Positions 1 through 12,711 of a stretch of 64,000 bases of DNA are shown here, piece after piece; positions within the stretch are counted from its first letter, which is position 1, and each line of letters starts with the position of its first letter. Where the stretch lies: positions 806,001 to 870,000 of the forward strand of contig CALYLX010000142.1 in the NCBI GenBank assembly GCA_944990035.1, in the 5' to 3' direction. The translations under genes and the position numbers were made by a program. The stretch comes from Clitopilus passeckerianus. Lineage: Eukaryota > Basidiomycota > Agaricomycetes > Agaricales > Entolomataceae. The notes below the pieces were generated by a model that did not search any database, had not been told where the DNA came from, and saw nothing but the letters and a program-made list of their open reading frames with translations.

Positions 1-315
1 CGTCTAATTGAAAACATTTTGGCCTAATCTTGGCTACCCGTTCAAAGGCTTAAGGACAATCTTCCCCAGCGTGGCCTCGTTTTGGGAGGTGTTGAGCTAC
101 AGTGAGTTGCTGCATCCAGCAGAATCTAAAGTTGGAACAGTTGCATAGTTGCACTTGGCTTAGAGCAGCCAACGGAGAAATAGTTATCCTGCTCAATGCG
201 GTTCGCCCGATGATAGTTGCTCATAGAAAGTTTCAAGGAATTTTCATAAAATATTGATGATCAGACAGACTTGTGTTTTCCCGTTGTTATTGCAGAACAA
301 TTGGGCGTCTATCAA
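1..315. other. Intergenic, no gene seen
   Basis: No open frame with recognisable protein similarity and no RNA gene was seen upstream of the tRNA. It may hold the flank of a gene outside the window. Confidence 0.4.
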
Positions 316-386
316 GCATTAATGGGGTAGTGGTAACCTGGGTCGTTGCCATCGACCCGCCGGGGGTTCGATTCCCTCTTAATGCA
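316..386 (+). tRNA. tRNA-Gly (anticodon GCC)
   Basis: A full cloverleaf can be drawn by hand over 71 nt. The acceptor stem has seven perfect pairs (GCATTAA with TTAATGC) followed by discriminator A. The D stem is GGGT/ACCT, the anticodon stem GGTCG/CGACC closes loop TTGCCAT with GCC at positions 34-36, the variable loop is CGCC, and the T arm is GGGGG-TTCGATT-CCCTC with one G-T wobble. There is no intron. It decodes GGC/GGT glycine codons. CCA is not encoded, as expected for a nuclear tRNA gene. Confidence 0.92.
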
Positions 387-548
387 AAGTATTTTTACTC
401 GGTATTACTTCTTGATTTCGAACGGTGTCAAGTTATTAACTTGACTGCAAATATTTTAAACATGGACATTAGGCGTCATTTTCTTTACTTTTTGTACGAG
501 CTTGAGGATGACCAGAATGACCAGTACGGGTACTTTAGTAGTAAATAA

Positions 549-2123
549 CTAACAAATTGGAGGAACGAGGGACTGGATATATCCTGAGGTCCCCATTGAC
601 ATATGCACCTCTACACTTTGAATTAATCGATTCACATCATCCCACTTCTCCGCCTCTTCAGGTATCGCACCACCTACCGATATCCATCTTAATTGAGGAA
701 ACAAGGCCGAAAGGAATACAGCGACCAACACAGGATCCGAGATGGGTGCATAAATTAATTGGAGACCTTGGATTTCATCTGCCACGATCCCATCGGTTGG
801 ATGCTCCTCCAGACTGAGATCCGGGATTGTGGCATTTAAATTGATTGCCAAGTAACAAAGGTGGGGGTGGTCTGCAACGAAGGGGACCAAGCCACGCAAG
901 GTCACGCTTCTGTTCAACCGTTGACTAGAATAGGACCGAAAGGTCAGATGGGTCAAGTATGGCAGGGCTTTGGAAAGCTTGCTGAAGAATTCGTCGCCAA
1001 ACTCCAGTGGTGATGCGGTTGTAATATGGAGCCTGTCTAGATTTGAAAAATCGATAACCGGCAAAGGATATCCGGACGGATGGGGTCGATTGCAGGGGTT
1101 CCATCGAGGAGGGACCCTTCATCTATGTTTAAAAGAACCAGAGAGTCCTTGAAAGAATGAATTTGACGGAGGAGGGGACCCCATGTGCGTGGGGGTTGTT
1201 ACTGGGTTGGATCTCAATAGTCAAATTTTCCAGGCTACATGAAGATATCCAAGCAAGAATCTGGGTAGCTTGGGCCATATTTGCTACGGAGAAGGCCGAA
1301 GAGCGAAGACGTTGGGAATCACGTCGTGAGGGAGGCTGCATATCGTCGGTGTCTCCAGAGATTGTTGCGTCGAGCCGCTCTAGGAGGGGGAGTGCCGCTG
1401 TAGCCAACAGTGTCTGCCGCGACATAATTGGTAGAAATAACTTTGTCAGATTTTGAAAACGGCTGACTGTGTGTTGAAGGTCCGGGGCTGGTGTGCCATT
1501 CAGATTTCCAATTTCAACAACGATGGGCAGAGGTCGGGTAGGATGTATAGAATGGAAACCCCGACTGGAGTTCTTGGGTTAATTCTCAGCTCATGCAAAG
1601 AGGGGATGAGGAGCCATCGAAAATATGGAGTCGGGATGCCTTCGTTCTCTAGTAGAACTTCCCGTAGGGTGGGGAACAAGAAATCGAGGGTTGAGGGGCA
1701 CGTAAGCCACAGCATTTCGAGGGTATCGCTCGAAAGGGATCCGAAATGGCCGAAGTAGAAGGATCTGACTCTTGAGACATAGTACAGGACTCCACACCAT
1801 TCGTTTAACAATGGTGCTCTTGTAAAGGTCTAGAACACATGAGTGTTTAGGCATAAGAAACCAGACATTTACGACATACAAATAAGGTTCGACGTTTAGC
1901 AGGAGTTGGCATTTCCTGGGTCCATATATCCGATGGGAAGCATCTAAGCAAAGGGGCGAAGCCATTCAACGTACTGGTCCAACGCTGGTTCTTGGAAATT
2001 TTTGCAGGTTAATGCCATGTTCAGGATGCATTTATGATCCTCCCTAAATGGCCAGCTTGACCTAAATCGAAGACCTAAGGCAATATTTATGATCACCTCC
2101 GGTATTTGGAAGCAACGATGCAT
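549..2123 (-). CDS. F-box/LRR-like protein, frame broken at about four places
   Basis: The start at 2123 gives an N-terminus (MHRCFQIPEVI, then ILNMALTCKNF and EPALD) typical of the large agaric family of F-box-like proteins, followed by leucine-rich repeat-like segments. An intron near 1800-1850 (GTATGT...TTCTAG) joins the exon ending AKRRTLF to one starting TFTRAP. Family-like sequence continues to the stop at 549, but only if the frame changes near 1950-1956, 1508-1511, 1174-1177 and 1063-1065. Each change is met by restoring one base in a short homopolymer (two bases at the first site), so sequencing deletions are as likely as a pseudogene. Members of this family are presumed substrate adaptors of SCF ubiquitin ligases, and targets are unknown. 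The C-terminal end is the least certain part. Confidence 0.62.
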
Positions 2124-2363
2124 CTTCGCAGCACTGGCAGTGCCTTGCAGTCGATGTGGGTTAGAGCCTGTTCGTTGCCGAGAACGTCAAGCACACGGTC
2201 CGCTAACCGTTTTCCCCTTTTGCCACCACATGTGATCGTGGTCAGGCTCTCCTGAGTGCAGCAAGAATCTTTGATTCCGTTCAAACGACGTGGATTCGGC
2301 AGCTCAGGCCACGTCTGCTGGTCAGTAAGAACCTCGGTTCATATTCCGAGTACAAGAAGGGCC

Positions 2364-5300
2364 ATGTTGTCCTCGTTCCGTGTGCTGCCTGCAGCATTGC
2401 TCACACTCGTCCTGGCGTCACCAGTGTTTGCGGCTCCAACCTCAGAGAACGACCAATTCAGGGCAATAGCTGCTCTCGTCCCCCGGAAGCCGGAACTACC
2501 TGTCTGTTGTCTCAAACCATTGCAACCATTGGAGGCGCAGGGCGACGACGTTCTACTCTCCTTCGAAGAGTGGAAGTCGAAACAAATACAGTTGGAGAGG
2601 TCGAGGTGGAGGGAGGGCACAAATAGGTCAACGCAGACGAACAAGGGGAACGCCGGAAGCAGGGGAAATGGCAGCGATAACCTCACCGAGGCCGTTAATG
2701 CCAACCAGATAGAGGATGTACCGACCCAGGACGACGGAGCCCTTCAGTTCCAGCCACCTGAAGTCGAGGTGTTGTCTCCCCACTTCAGAGTCCCTTTGCA
2801 GGGTCGTTACAACTATGCAAATTCAGAATGCTCGGCTCGTGTCCATATGTCTCATCGCTCGGCCAAATCTTCCTCTGCAATTCTCTCGTCCAAACGAGAC
2901 AGATACATGCTTAGCCCATGCGTCTCACCCAACCGGGAGCCTCATTTCGTCGTGGTAGAACTCTGCGATGATATTGCGATCGACACGGTACAACTTTCAA
3001 ACTTCGAATTCTTCAGTGGTGTCTTCAAGGACTTCCGAGTCAGCGTGACGAAGACCGACTTCACTAAGCCAGCCCACGAGTGGACAGACGCCGGCACGTA
3101 CAGAGCGAAGAACGTGCGTGGTGTGCAGGTTAGTATTACCTATTTCCTTGCACGTTCAGGGGTTCTGATATCTTTCATTCCACTTGATAGTCATTCCCTC
3201 TGCCCAAAACTCTCCGCGATTTCTACAGATATATCCGGATTGATTTCTTATCGCACTACGGGAGCGAGTATTATTGCCCAGTTTCCCTTCTGCGGGTCTA
3301 TGGACTCACGCATCTCGAGCAATGGAAATGGGACGAATGGGCGGCACAAAGCAACCCCAGTTTTGCCCTGCCTGTATTCGAGAGTTTGGCATCTCCGTCA
3401 CCCCCTATGCCGGACGAGGAATCCAGCCCGGAAGCTGCGAACACGGTGGTCCCCGAAACTTCTTCACCGCAAGCACCAGAAGCCATCCCATCCACTAATG
3501 ATGGTCATAACGATACCCCTGCCAACCAATCAGCCGGCATCTCCACCGGTGCTGATCCCAACCAGGTTTTGCCACAATCCACTGAGGTGGAAGCACCAGT
3601 GACCACGGCTGCGCAGGTGAAACAAAATGCTCAGTTAACAGGCGCTGACTCTAGCCCAATTGCCCCTACACCTACCCCTGTACAAAGCACTCAGCTTTCG
3701 ACATCAAACGTACGACTTCACAGTACCGAAACCGCAGGGACGCCCCCCATGACCACAATAACAACATCCCCTCCGGCGACTACGCCCGTTCGCTCGTCAG
3801 CGAAGGTGTCGAATGGATCCTCCAATAGCTCATCGGTGACACCGCACGGCGCGCCACGAAGCAAGGCGCATACAACACCCGTTGTTTCTTCAGCGTCTAC
3901 TCCAATCATTATCTCGGCAGGAGCTTCTTCGGTCAGTCATCCTCCCACAACAGGTGGCGAATCTATATACCGCACGATTATGAATAGAATCACGGCCTTG
4001 GAAAATAACCACACTTTGTATGCGCTTTATCTTGGCGAGCAGATGGACGGCGTTCGGGACAAGCTAAGAAGGCTTGGTGAGGACGTTGGAAGGCTGGAAG
4101 GTATTGGCCGGGGACAAGCCCAGTCGTATCATCGGAGCTTGCAACAATGGGAGAAGCAGCAGTTGCAAATGCAACGAGACTATCGGGATTTGCTTAACCG
4201 GATTGAGGACCTCTCAGGCGAGGTATGCTTTTCTATACCAGCGTATAGCTCTCAAGCTGATATTCGACTAGATCGTCCTCGAGAAACGTCTCGGAATTGC
4301 ACAACTTTGCTTGCTCCTTGCTGTCCTTGTTTTCATGGGGCTTACTCGCGGATCACGAGAACGTGTCCAGCTTGGGCGGCGATCCAATTATGCCGTCATG
4401 AAAGACTGGAGTAGGCGACACCTCAGGCTCAGTGGGGACTGGGCGAACCGGCTTGTAAGGAGTAGGACTAGGAGCGGGGACAGCACAATTACGGATGCTA
4501 CTGCGTCTCAGAGGTCGAGTGTTGATTACGATCGACCAGAGAAGTCAAGAGAACCCCACAGCGCAGAACAACTTGAACTTCATCCCCTGCGAAATGGTAA
4601 GGGTCAACGTATAAAATCCCTGTCTGACAATGTTTACTGAAGACACTCTCAGGTTCTCCATCTCCTTCAAAGGTAGCCTTCCCTGAGAACTCCTCGCCGA
4701 GACGACGACCACTCGAAGCAAGTGATGTCAATTCGCGCCAGGAGCGATTCCACCCACAACACGTCGTCTTCCCTATGCATTATGAGCATAACGTTAAATC
4801 TCGCTCCAGAACCCCCTCCCGTCGGCTCAGAAATTATCCATCCCAAAACCAAGCGCCACCCCTTACCCCCACCCACTCAGGCCAGCACCTCGTAGCTTCT
4901 TACAGTACTGGCTATGCGCGACCCCGTATGCAACGGTCCAATTCCCATGGTACAACCAGTCATGGCGCGATCACCAGCACTGGCCATCGGACCGCTAAAC
5001 GTTGGGGAAGGGTCGCTCATCTGCATGATATGAGGATCCTAGATGCGGAGAGGAGGGCAAAGAAGAGGGAAGCTGGGCCAGAGACATCCGATGTGCAAGG
5101 TTCTGATGAAGATGTGTTTGGTTCAGTAACTGCAAAGAAGCGCAGCGCTCTCGGGCTTTATGAACAAAAGAGTCGAGAGGACTCTGCCCGGGGTGGACGT
5201 TCGACCGCCAGGCCGGATTCAACCTCACCGCTCACCCCAGGTGGCGAAACGGATGGAGACCAGTGGGTGGATACCGATACAGAAATGGACATGGACGCCG

Positions 5301-5389
5301 ACCGCGACGAGGATACCTGGGACGCCCTCAAACCGCAGCCACAGAAGACTCCACCACAGGCTGGGCCATCCAACGGAAGGGAACATTAG
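2364..5389 (+). CDS. SLP1: SUN-domain membrane protein of the SLP1 type
   Basis: Four exons (2364-3128, 3191-4222, 4272-4596, 4653-5389) join in frame to about 952 residues. The ATG at 2364 is preferred because it is followed directly by a signal peptide (hydrophobic to about residue 23, ending VFAAP). The SUN-like domain lies at about residues 140-300, with signatures HFVVVELCDDIAIDTVQLSNFE, DFYRYIRIDFLSHYGSEYYC and LTHLEQWKWDEW across the first intron. A long Ser/Thr/Pro-rich linker, a coiled-coil stretch and a transmembrane segment (LCLLLAVLVFMGL) follow, then a basic, disordered tail. Yeast Slp1 works with Emp65 in the endoplasmic reticulum in protecting folding proteins; the same site of action is inferred here. 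The tail after the membrane segment is long compared with yeast. Identification as an SLP1/osteopotentia-type SUN protein is firm, while function is by family. Confidence 0.9.
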
Positions 5390-5616
5390 AAAAGCCTCCT
5401 CGGACTATCATGTTTCTTTAATATGGTTCTATTCTTTGCCTGGTTCGCTTGGTTAAGAACCGTTTTCATCAGGAATTAGCCTCATTTACGATTTCCTTCA
5501 GCATGGCATTTCTTTCATCAAGCATTCTTCATTCTTAATAGTCCTAATAAGTACCCATGTAACTTATCTCATTCCAAAATTCTTGCATTACAAGGAACGT
5601 TGTCGACAATTAATTT

Positions 5617-7468
5617 TTACAATCCTCGTGCAGCAGCTGCACCAGGGAGAGTTACCCTAAAGACCAGGAACTGGTTGTCAACATTCTGGCCGGCGTTGTA
5701 GGATTTCCCTAACATGACACCATTCTCAGTCAGGAAGTCGTTGTCGGACTATGAGGACGAGTTATCAGCGAGAGCCCTCAGGAAGGAAGTCAAAAAAACC
5801 CACAGCAGTGAACAGGAAGAAGTCATCGGGATTGGCGGAATCCAGAGCCGGTGCGAGGTAGAGGGATTCCCATTTGGCGTCAATCAAAGTCTGGTCATCG
5901 GGGTCATCTGGACAGGCTTTCAGAACAAAGGTGACTGAGGGTAGCACACCACGTACCATTGTGAAGCCCAAACCGCTTGAGTCCATTGGATTCGACGTAG
6001 TTTACGAAGGAGACATAGGTCGCAGGGGTGATATCCTTGTTCACCTTGCCCCCGGATGCGATCGGGTTGGAGGGATCATCGTATTTAGAGCCATGGATGT
6101 CGGTTGCACCAGCGATGGAGAACAAGTCTGCTTGCCTTTATTCCCCTAGTTAGTCAATGTGCGATACCTCTTAATAACCTAACTGCACATACTTGTACTT
6201 CGTGTTGTTATCGTCACCACCTCTTCCATCTCCGTCCCTGGAAAGGGCCAAGAACACACCCGGGCTGACGAAATGGATCTCACTGCATTGCTGCGTGTTA
6301 CCCTTGTCGCTGAGAGGCAGAGGGACAACCCATTCGCCGACGAGTGGAGGTCGGACGTTGAGGTTTGAGACATCGTACGCCAGAAGGCGAGTGTTACGCG
6401 ATGTGGACTTGTCATCTCCACCGTCTTGAATCGTGGCGGACTGAAGCATGGCGTAGAGCTTCTTATTCACCGGGTCAAGGGTGAGACCCTCAAAGCCTGT
6501 TGGAAAATGATCAGGCCAGCTTTCCTTAGGAGGAAGAGAAGATATACCTTGATTGGCAGCACGGCCAGTTTTTGGGTCGTCGTCAGAGGTGAACTTGAGA
6601 TTTCCATCCTTGTCCTTGGGAAGGAAGGCACTTGGTGGCTGAATGGTCTGTATGAGCGTTCCATCTGATCCGAAGCGATAGATGTATGGTCCATATTCAT
6701 CGCTAACCCAATAGCTACGAGGCAAAATGTTCAAAGAGTTGTTCAGGGAACTTTGGAGAAAGGGCTACTCACGTGCCATCTCCATCGTCGACAATGCCTT
6801 CGGCATCGATCGTCAGATGGGTTTCTTTGCTCGATGCAATGGGCAGCTGAGGATCAGCACTGAATGTGCCAGGGTAGCCGCTCTGAGCAGCGCGGACAGC
6901 TGTCGGGTCTAAGCCACTAGTTGGAGTGTTACTCCTCTCAGTCCTCAAAATTGTGTTCTTGTAGGTGAGGCGAAGTGTTTGCTGGGCGCTTGAAAATGCA
7001 AGGTTGGAGGATCCATAGTATGGGGTGAAAATGAAGTCGATCTCATGTTGACGTGACTGGTAGTCAACTGTTCCTTCACTTTGACGGTGCTTTAGTCGTC
7101 ATCTGAGCGTTGCGGATATAGAGGACTTACACATTATAACCGCGGTCTGGTGTTACGACGAAGGTACCAGAGAATGTCGTTGAATTGACCGCTTTCCATG
7201 AGCCATGCTTGATGGTTATGGCACTGCCGATGCCCCCAAGGGTGTCTCCAGTCAATTCTTTGGCGTTGTTCTCTATCAACCCAAAGCCTACCAGGCCCTT
7301 CATAGCGAATCATAGATTAAAACACGCATACCTAGAGAGAAAGATCTAACACACCTTGTTAACATAGGCCTTTCCGTCCAAGCTTACAGAGACTGGCGAG
7401 GTCGCTGTGGCAAGTGCGTATTGCACCAGAGTAGAAGTTAGAGCAAGAGAACCAGTCAAAAACAGCAT
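5617..7468 (-). CDS. Secreted phytase-like-domain protein, copy 1
   Basis: The start at 7468 gives a signal peptide (MLFLTGSLALTSTLVQYALA) and then GKAYVNK, followed after an intron by GLVGFGLIENNAKEL and LGGIGSAITIKHGSW. Later exons carry SGTFVVTPDRGYN, YWVSDEYGPYIYRFG, GFEGLTLDPVNKKLYAMLQSA and DGDGRGGDDNNTKYKYV, ending LPGAAAARGL. These match the phytase-like domain often labelled 'esterase-like activity of phytase' (PF13449), a beta-propeller-like secreted family whose true substrate is not established in fungi. The acidic DGDGRGGDDN segment could bind Ca2+ (inference). Several introns, some approximate. A close paralog lies at 12712-14614 with the same order of motifs, so this is a local duplication. 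The name '3-phytase' should not be used without biochemical support. Confidence 0.85.
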
Positions 7469-8707
7469 CTTTCGTTCGTCCGTGGAGTATTTCGTTCGTC
7501 AATATTTATATTAGTTCTCTTGACATTCTTGACGACTGTTCCATTGCTACGAAGAAGTATCTGCATGGCGTGCGTATGCGAATCGAACGTTTCATCATCT
7601 TTCCTCTCGGCCCGCCATGTAATTAGCAATAAATAGAAACCCTAGAGAAACGTGGGATGGGAGCATCATGTTGATGGTCAGATTAGATGAAGACAACGTG
7701 ATTCCTTCCGAACGTTCGTGAGATTCCCCGAGCCCAAAGATGTGTTGCAATAGAAGGCCCTCAGGTATTATTTCTGGGGCCAACATGGTCATGGATTGGC
7801 TAGTTTCTGCATCGCGAAACACCAGGTGAACATCATGAGGGAGGTACGAGCGACATTTTTTGTAGTGTAGACCAGCATTTCGACAGATTTCCGACAATGG
7901 ACATCCTTGGCACTTTTATCTTTTGCTTAAACGACCACTTTCTGGTCATGGAATAAGGTGGTAACACATTCTATATGTCGTTCTTTTCGCCGTGCTTCAC
8001 CGTGGCTTCGATGAAGGTCCGATGGAGTTTAAATTGACCTCTGGGAATTCCAGCGCAGCTTGATCGTCCCGGCAGTTCTCGCCGAGCACACCACTTGACC
8101 TCTACTGCTACTGCATCATGATTGCAATGGTCTTCGCATTCTTGATATGCTCAGATTCGGTACGATGACATTATCAGAAACCTCCAGAACGAAAGCTTAA
8201 ACGCCGGAATCTCGTCCATGTCGAAGTTCAATGACCTTATGACCCATCCGACTGAATTGAACGTTCCTGGGAATCTTAGCTCGGGGGTGTAATAGCAGCG
8301 GTTTCCGGCGTTACACACGCTCCGTATCCAAGTTTGAAGGACATCTTCTTTGCGGACCCAGATCGCTGTGAATTCTGCGAAGGCACCCAGAGGATTACCG
8401 GAACTTGACTCCATCCAAGAGAGGTCGCCTGGATTGATTCAATCCTCCTGTCAGATACTCTATTCGCCGAATCAACGTTTCTGTGCTCTTGACTGCAAAT
8501 TGATCGCAAACCGGGTGTCTTATGTTCCCAGCGCTCCTTGTCCATCATCCAGCAGGCTTGCTGTCAACCGGGCAGTCATCCACTGGAAGAGAAGTTGGAA
8601 CTTAAATGGGAGGCATAGCCACCCAAATCGCTATATAAACTCTGCTAGAAAGAGAGTCTTATTATTATCAACAAGATTACCTCCAACTTCTACAGCTTAT
8701 TCTAAAC
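7469..8707. other. Intergenic gap with a divergent promoter region
   Basis: About 1.2 kb lies between the divergent phytase-like and beta-trefoil-like genes. Open frames on both strands (for example 7595-7897 and 8151-8414 on -) show no recognisable domain or coding pattern. The right edge holds the TATA box at 8632-8639. Confidence 0.5.
8632..8639 (+). promoter_or_regulatory. TATA box of the beta-trefoil-like gene
   Basis: TATATAAA lies 69 bp before the ATG at 8708, with a short A/C/T-rich leader between. The spacing fits a TATA-driven fungal promoter and suggests regulated or strong expression. Confidence 0.6.
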
Positions 8708-9400
8708 ATGTCTTGGCAAGGCTTCCCTCTCGAAGTGGCACCTACGCTATCAAAGTTTACGGGGCCGCTGATAGCTCAAATTCTTCCTGGATGTACATCC
8801 CCGACAAGGACCGCTGGGTCAGCCTTAGGGCTCTCGACACCTCGGATATCCAATTTAAGGTGAGTAATTGTCCTTATGCATTCGTTACTCAAGTATCTGA
8901 CACTGCCCCCGCGCTTTCAGTTCGAAATAACCCAGTCGGGCTCCTCTGGTACTTTCACCATCCGACCCGCTTTCGATACATCTCTTCACATGACGAAATC
9001 GTCCACCGAGGGGAAGTACTGGGGCTATGGCCTTACTGAAGCCAGAAGCGGCGGAGCTACTAATTGGAGGATCACAAATAGTCGCGACGGGAGGTATTCC
9101 AAGTCAGTGTTCTTATTTCTTGTCACCTAGCAAGGCTCGATACTTACTACCTGATATCCTAGACTGGCGATCTCAGGCACCTCTGATGTCCTTGATTGTC
9201 GTGACGACTACGTAGGTTGTTGGGTGTACCTACATTTCAGCCTTTCTGACGACGATTCTAGCACAACTGTGTTCATTTCTACCGAGACCAGGACGTAAGT
9301 GCTCAAACTTATTGATGCCCAAAGTCAGCCAAACTAAAATTCACGGTCCAACCAGGTCTCCGCCGCAAGCAAGCAGCGTTGGGTTTTCCTGCCCGTTTGA
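8708..9400 (+). CDS. Small beta-trefoil-like cytosolic protein (lectin or protease-inhibitor type)
   Basis: The ATG at 8708 starts MSWQGFP, but the frame carrying the rest (SGTYAIKVYGA) is one base off. Restoring one C in CCC at 8725-8727 joins them. Introns then link IQFK|FEITQSG, DGRYS|KLAISG, CRDDY|HNCVHFYRDQD and |VSAASKQRWVFLP, ending at 9400. The product is about 150 residues with no signal peptide. The size, the repeated short beta-strand pattern and the W-x-F-x-P-V ending resemble agaric beta-trefoil proteins such as ricin-B-like lectins and mycocypin-type inhibitors. I could not match it to a named member, so binding partner and role are open. Exon joins are supported by consistent phase. 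Confidence 0.55.
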
Positions 9401-9714
9401 ATCAGTGATCTCGAGATGCCGGAGCAGGCAGAGGATCTTCAACCTTTATCATTGATAACAACTCTTGTGGGTTCAAATTGGACAGGAACGACGTTTATAC
9501 AGTATTTGATTCATGACCGTTGGCACAACCCCAGTGGCGAATGAATAGGGGGCATTTATTTCTCCCTTGTCTGTTAATGATTTACAGTAAGGTCGGACCC
9601 GATACCTATTTTACAGTGATAAGACAAAAGGAAGTAAAGAAAGGTTTGTGCATCCATTCAGGCTGGTTGCGTGAAAATGGAAACAGAAAACTCGTGGGTG
9701 GCCATCTATGTATT

Positions 9715-12111
9715 TCATAGGGGGTGTTCTCTCACGAGACGGACTGCATATGCCATCTCGTCTCGGCGGTAATTGTCGGTGACCTTCTTTTGAACGAGAT
9801 TTGGCGCGAACTCGAGCATGTTCTGCACTTTAGCATCATACTTCCTCCACAACTTTGAATCTTTCGGATTAGGGTCACCTGTGGCGACAAAGCGGACCAG
9901 GTAGTCGCCCAGTCCACCGCTGCCGAAGACATTGGCAATGTCAGAGCCGTGGTACTAATTTAAGGGTGTCAGGAATACGAAAAATAGTCCCAAGATGCGA
10001 TGACTTACCGCTCCCAAGTACTCTTCTCTCTTCTCGCGTGTGCTCACTGCGACAGAGAGTTCAGGATCTGCAACCTTGATAGTTGTTAGACTACTCACAG
10101 AAGCCCCAAGCAGGTTGCTTGCCGGCTCGATTTTCGAGTAAAAACCTGCGGGAACCCTGGAAGACCGCGTCTCCCTGGAATGCGGCAATGCGTTTGAACT
10201 GAGGGGTTAAGGCATTCTCATCCCCCGTGCCGAAGGGAGAGCCAGCAGCAAGTGTGTCGGGGTAATATTCAGCAGCCTTTTCGACCTCTTCATCTGTGAT
10301 GTTGTTCAGCAGAGTTCCTTTGACCCAAGTCCTGAACTGTTCATCCGTTCTATTGCACATGACTCTCAATTCAAATACTGTAGCCACGAAGAGAACCACT
10401 TACGTTATGTTGCGGGTAGAAAGGGCGAACATGGTCCCCTCATCCTCCACGGACCCTTCATTATTGTTCAGTCATTGGCTTCTTCATCCAGAGAAGGGTA
10501 ATGCTTACCAGCAACGAAAGGGACGGGGGCAATCAGTCCCTTTTCTACGAGGGCCATCGGATCTTCTTTAAACATCACGCCGTCGATATGAGGAATCCAA
10601 GCCAAATTCAGCGACTGCGAATCATTAGGAAAAGCAGTTTCGGATGTAGGGTTCGCCTACTTGATAGGAAAAGATAGATGGTGTAGAATCGATGGCATCT
10701 CTGAGAACTTCTGCATCGACGGTTCGAAGGCACTGGAGCGTATCGCTCTCCCCACCGCAACCAGTAAACTCGACGATGTGATCGTAATATTTTTGTCCAT
10801 TCGTGAGAGGTCCAACCGGAATGGGAGCACCCGAATGCAGGAAAGCACCGCTAAACAGATTATCATGCTGACCCTCGTAGGCAACCATGTGAAGGCCAGC
10901 GGATATGGCTCCAGCAGACTGGCCCCAGCTGTAATGGCCGTCGTTCAGCCGTCGAATTGGTTTCCTCAACAAAAGTGGTTCTTACATTGTCACTCTCGTG
11001 GGGTCTCCACCGAATGCGGCGATGTTATCTTGGACCCATTTCAGAGCGAGGCGTTCTGTCCAAGAATATTGTGCGGCCGTCCGAGTGCGGCAATTGTGGT
11101 CACTCACGATCGTGGAGCCCCAGATTTCCGACGCCGGCGTCTGCAACCTCTTGGCTCGCAAGGAAGCCCCAGCCTGTGACGGATGAGTAACAACATCGAC
11201 TTCATCCCCAGAATGGATCGTACCTGATACCCTATACGAGTTGGTGAGCAAAAGAATTACCACCGCAACTCCGGTGAGAGCCTACCTGTAGTTGATGCTA
11301 ACATAGATCACGGGCAAACCGAGAGTGCGGCCATGCTCCACAATCAGAGCACCGGGATAGCTACAAAGAATAAGATAACATTCCAAATCATGGTGTATTT
11401 CGACCTACGGATTCGGGGAGCCGGCTTGGAATCCGCCTTCAAAAAAGTACTGGATTAGAAAGCAAGATGGTATGGTGAGTTGTATGGTAAATCACCTCCG
11501 AAGATCCACTAAGTCGAAGATGAAGTCTCTGCCAGTAACTCAGGAAATATGTGATCTACGTACCACGACAACAGGCAGATTGGACTCAGGCGTAGCATTG
11601 CCGGGTGTGATGACGTTCACCGTCAAACCTATCCGAAAGGTGAGTGGGATATCGCAATCTGATCTAGGGGTCCATACAATCTTCTCCGTTTTCAGGAGGG
11701 TTCTCAGGGAAGAGGGTGCCCAACAGTTCGGTGATGGATTCAGGCAGGTCGCTTGGAACTCCAACACGTTGTTGAGGGCAAGCTATACCGAACTCAGTAG
11801 CGTTGATGTCTGCGTTGTACACCTTTGGACGGGGCAAATGGAATCTGCCCTCAGAGCCCACACTATTAAACAAACATCAATGTCTTCTTCTTAAGAATAG
11901 CATGGCTCTGATCTTACGGTGGCTCAGCAAATGGAATTCCCCGATAATGATTGTACTTGAGGAGGCCAATGTACGTTGACACCCCAGTTACAGTGTGGCC
12001 ACCAAGCTGGACGGTGGGCGGCGCTGGAGGATCCGCAGAAGCGGTGGGAGTAGAGGGAGTGGAAGAGAAGAAGTTAAGCGCAGAAAAGATCAGTTGAGTA
12101 GGAATGTACAT
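9715..12111 (-). CDS. Secreted type-B carboxylesterase/lipase, divergent active site (copy 1)
   Basis: The start at 12111 gives an N-terminus with a hydrophobic leader (MYIPTQLIFSALNFF) and then VQLGGHTVTGVS and YRGIPFAEPP, typical of the carboxylesterase family PF00135. Later exons hold NGEDC, LTVNVITPG, VGNLGLHDQRLALKWVQDNI, AFGGDPTRVTM, the nucleophile elbow WGQSAGAISA, LFSGAFLHSGAPIPVG, and the C-terminal catalytic-His region with YHGSDIANVFGSGG. The oxyanion segment reads YFFEGGFQAGSPNP, where most relatives including the copy at 27655-29936 read WxxGGGF, and the elbow is GQSAG rather than GESAG. The fold predicts hydrolysis of an ester, but these changes may alter substrate range or rate. 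Many short introns. It sits between two phytase-like paralogs on the same strand. Confidence 0.87.
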
Positions 12112-12711
12112 AGCGTACTACCTATGAAGAAGCCAGATTGCGAGCGGTGGTACTTATAGCAGAACCAACATGACAGCGAGAATGCTTACTTTTCAATCGG
12201 TGGTCACTTCGAGGAGCCATGAACCGAAGAGGGCACAGGGACACAGACCTTCTAGCCTCAACTATCAGTGTTGCGTGTCACCGTCGGCAGAACGTGTTGT
12301 GTGTTTGGGGGAACCAGAGTTCCGTCAGAAATGATTCATTAATGTGGTGGTGGTGGTGGTGTTCAGGCCCGCACAAGAGACTTGTAGCTGCGCTTCAGAA
12401 CCTCAGAATCTTAAGTACTCGAAGCCTCTCGGAGGTGGATGAAGAGTTTATATCTCTGACGGCTCTGGCGGCAGGGCTCCAGAGTTCTTGGGCCAGAGGA
12501 GTGAAGGATATGGGTCCAGGAAGCGTATACCGAATAACCTCCCGATTGCTGACAGATGGCTTGCAAGCGTGCGGGGCTAGATTACGCTGGACTGCAGAGC
12601 ATTCTCGCTGTCTTGCGGGTGACACTCGAACGGAGCTTGAGTAAGGGTTAAAGATGATGTATTGACGTTTTATCTGGAAGAGACAGTGTATTCTTAAGCG
12701 AAAAATAACCT
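12112..12711. other. Intergenic gap
   Basis: About 600 bp lies between the carboxylesterase start and the end of phytase-like copy 2. It holds a short (GTG)6 microsatellite and is otherwise unremarkable. The open frame at 12219-12644 is judged to be chance. Confidence 0.5.
12344..12361. repeat. (GTG)6 microsatellite
   Basis: Six uninterrupted GTG units in non-coding sequence. Confidence 0.9.

Noticed and set aside
549..2123. Calling the F-box gene a pseudogene outright
   Set aside because: All frame breaks fit one- or two-base homopolymer losses that also appear in an RPAP1 gene expected to be essential, so sequence error is the simpler cause.
12219..12644. 141-codon open frame on +
   Set aside because: Includes a tryptophan run from the (GTG)n microsatellite and no domain; chance.
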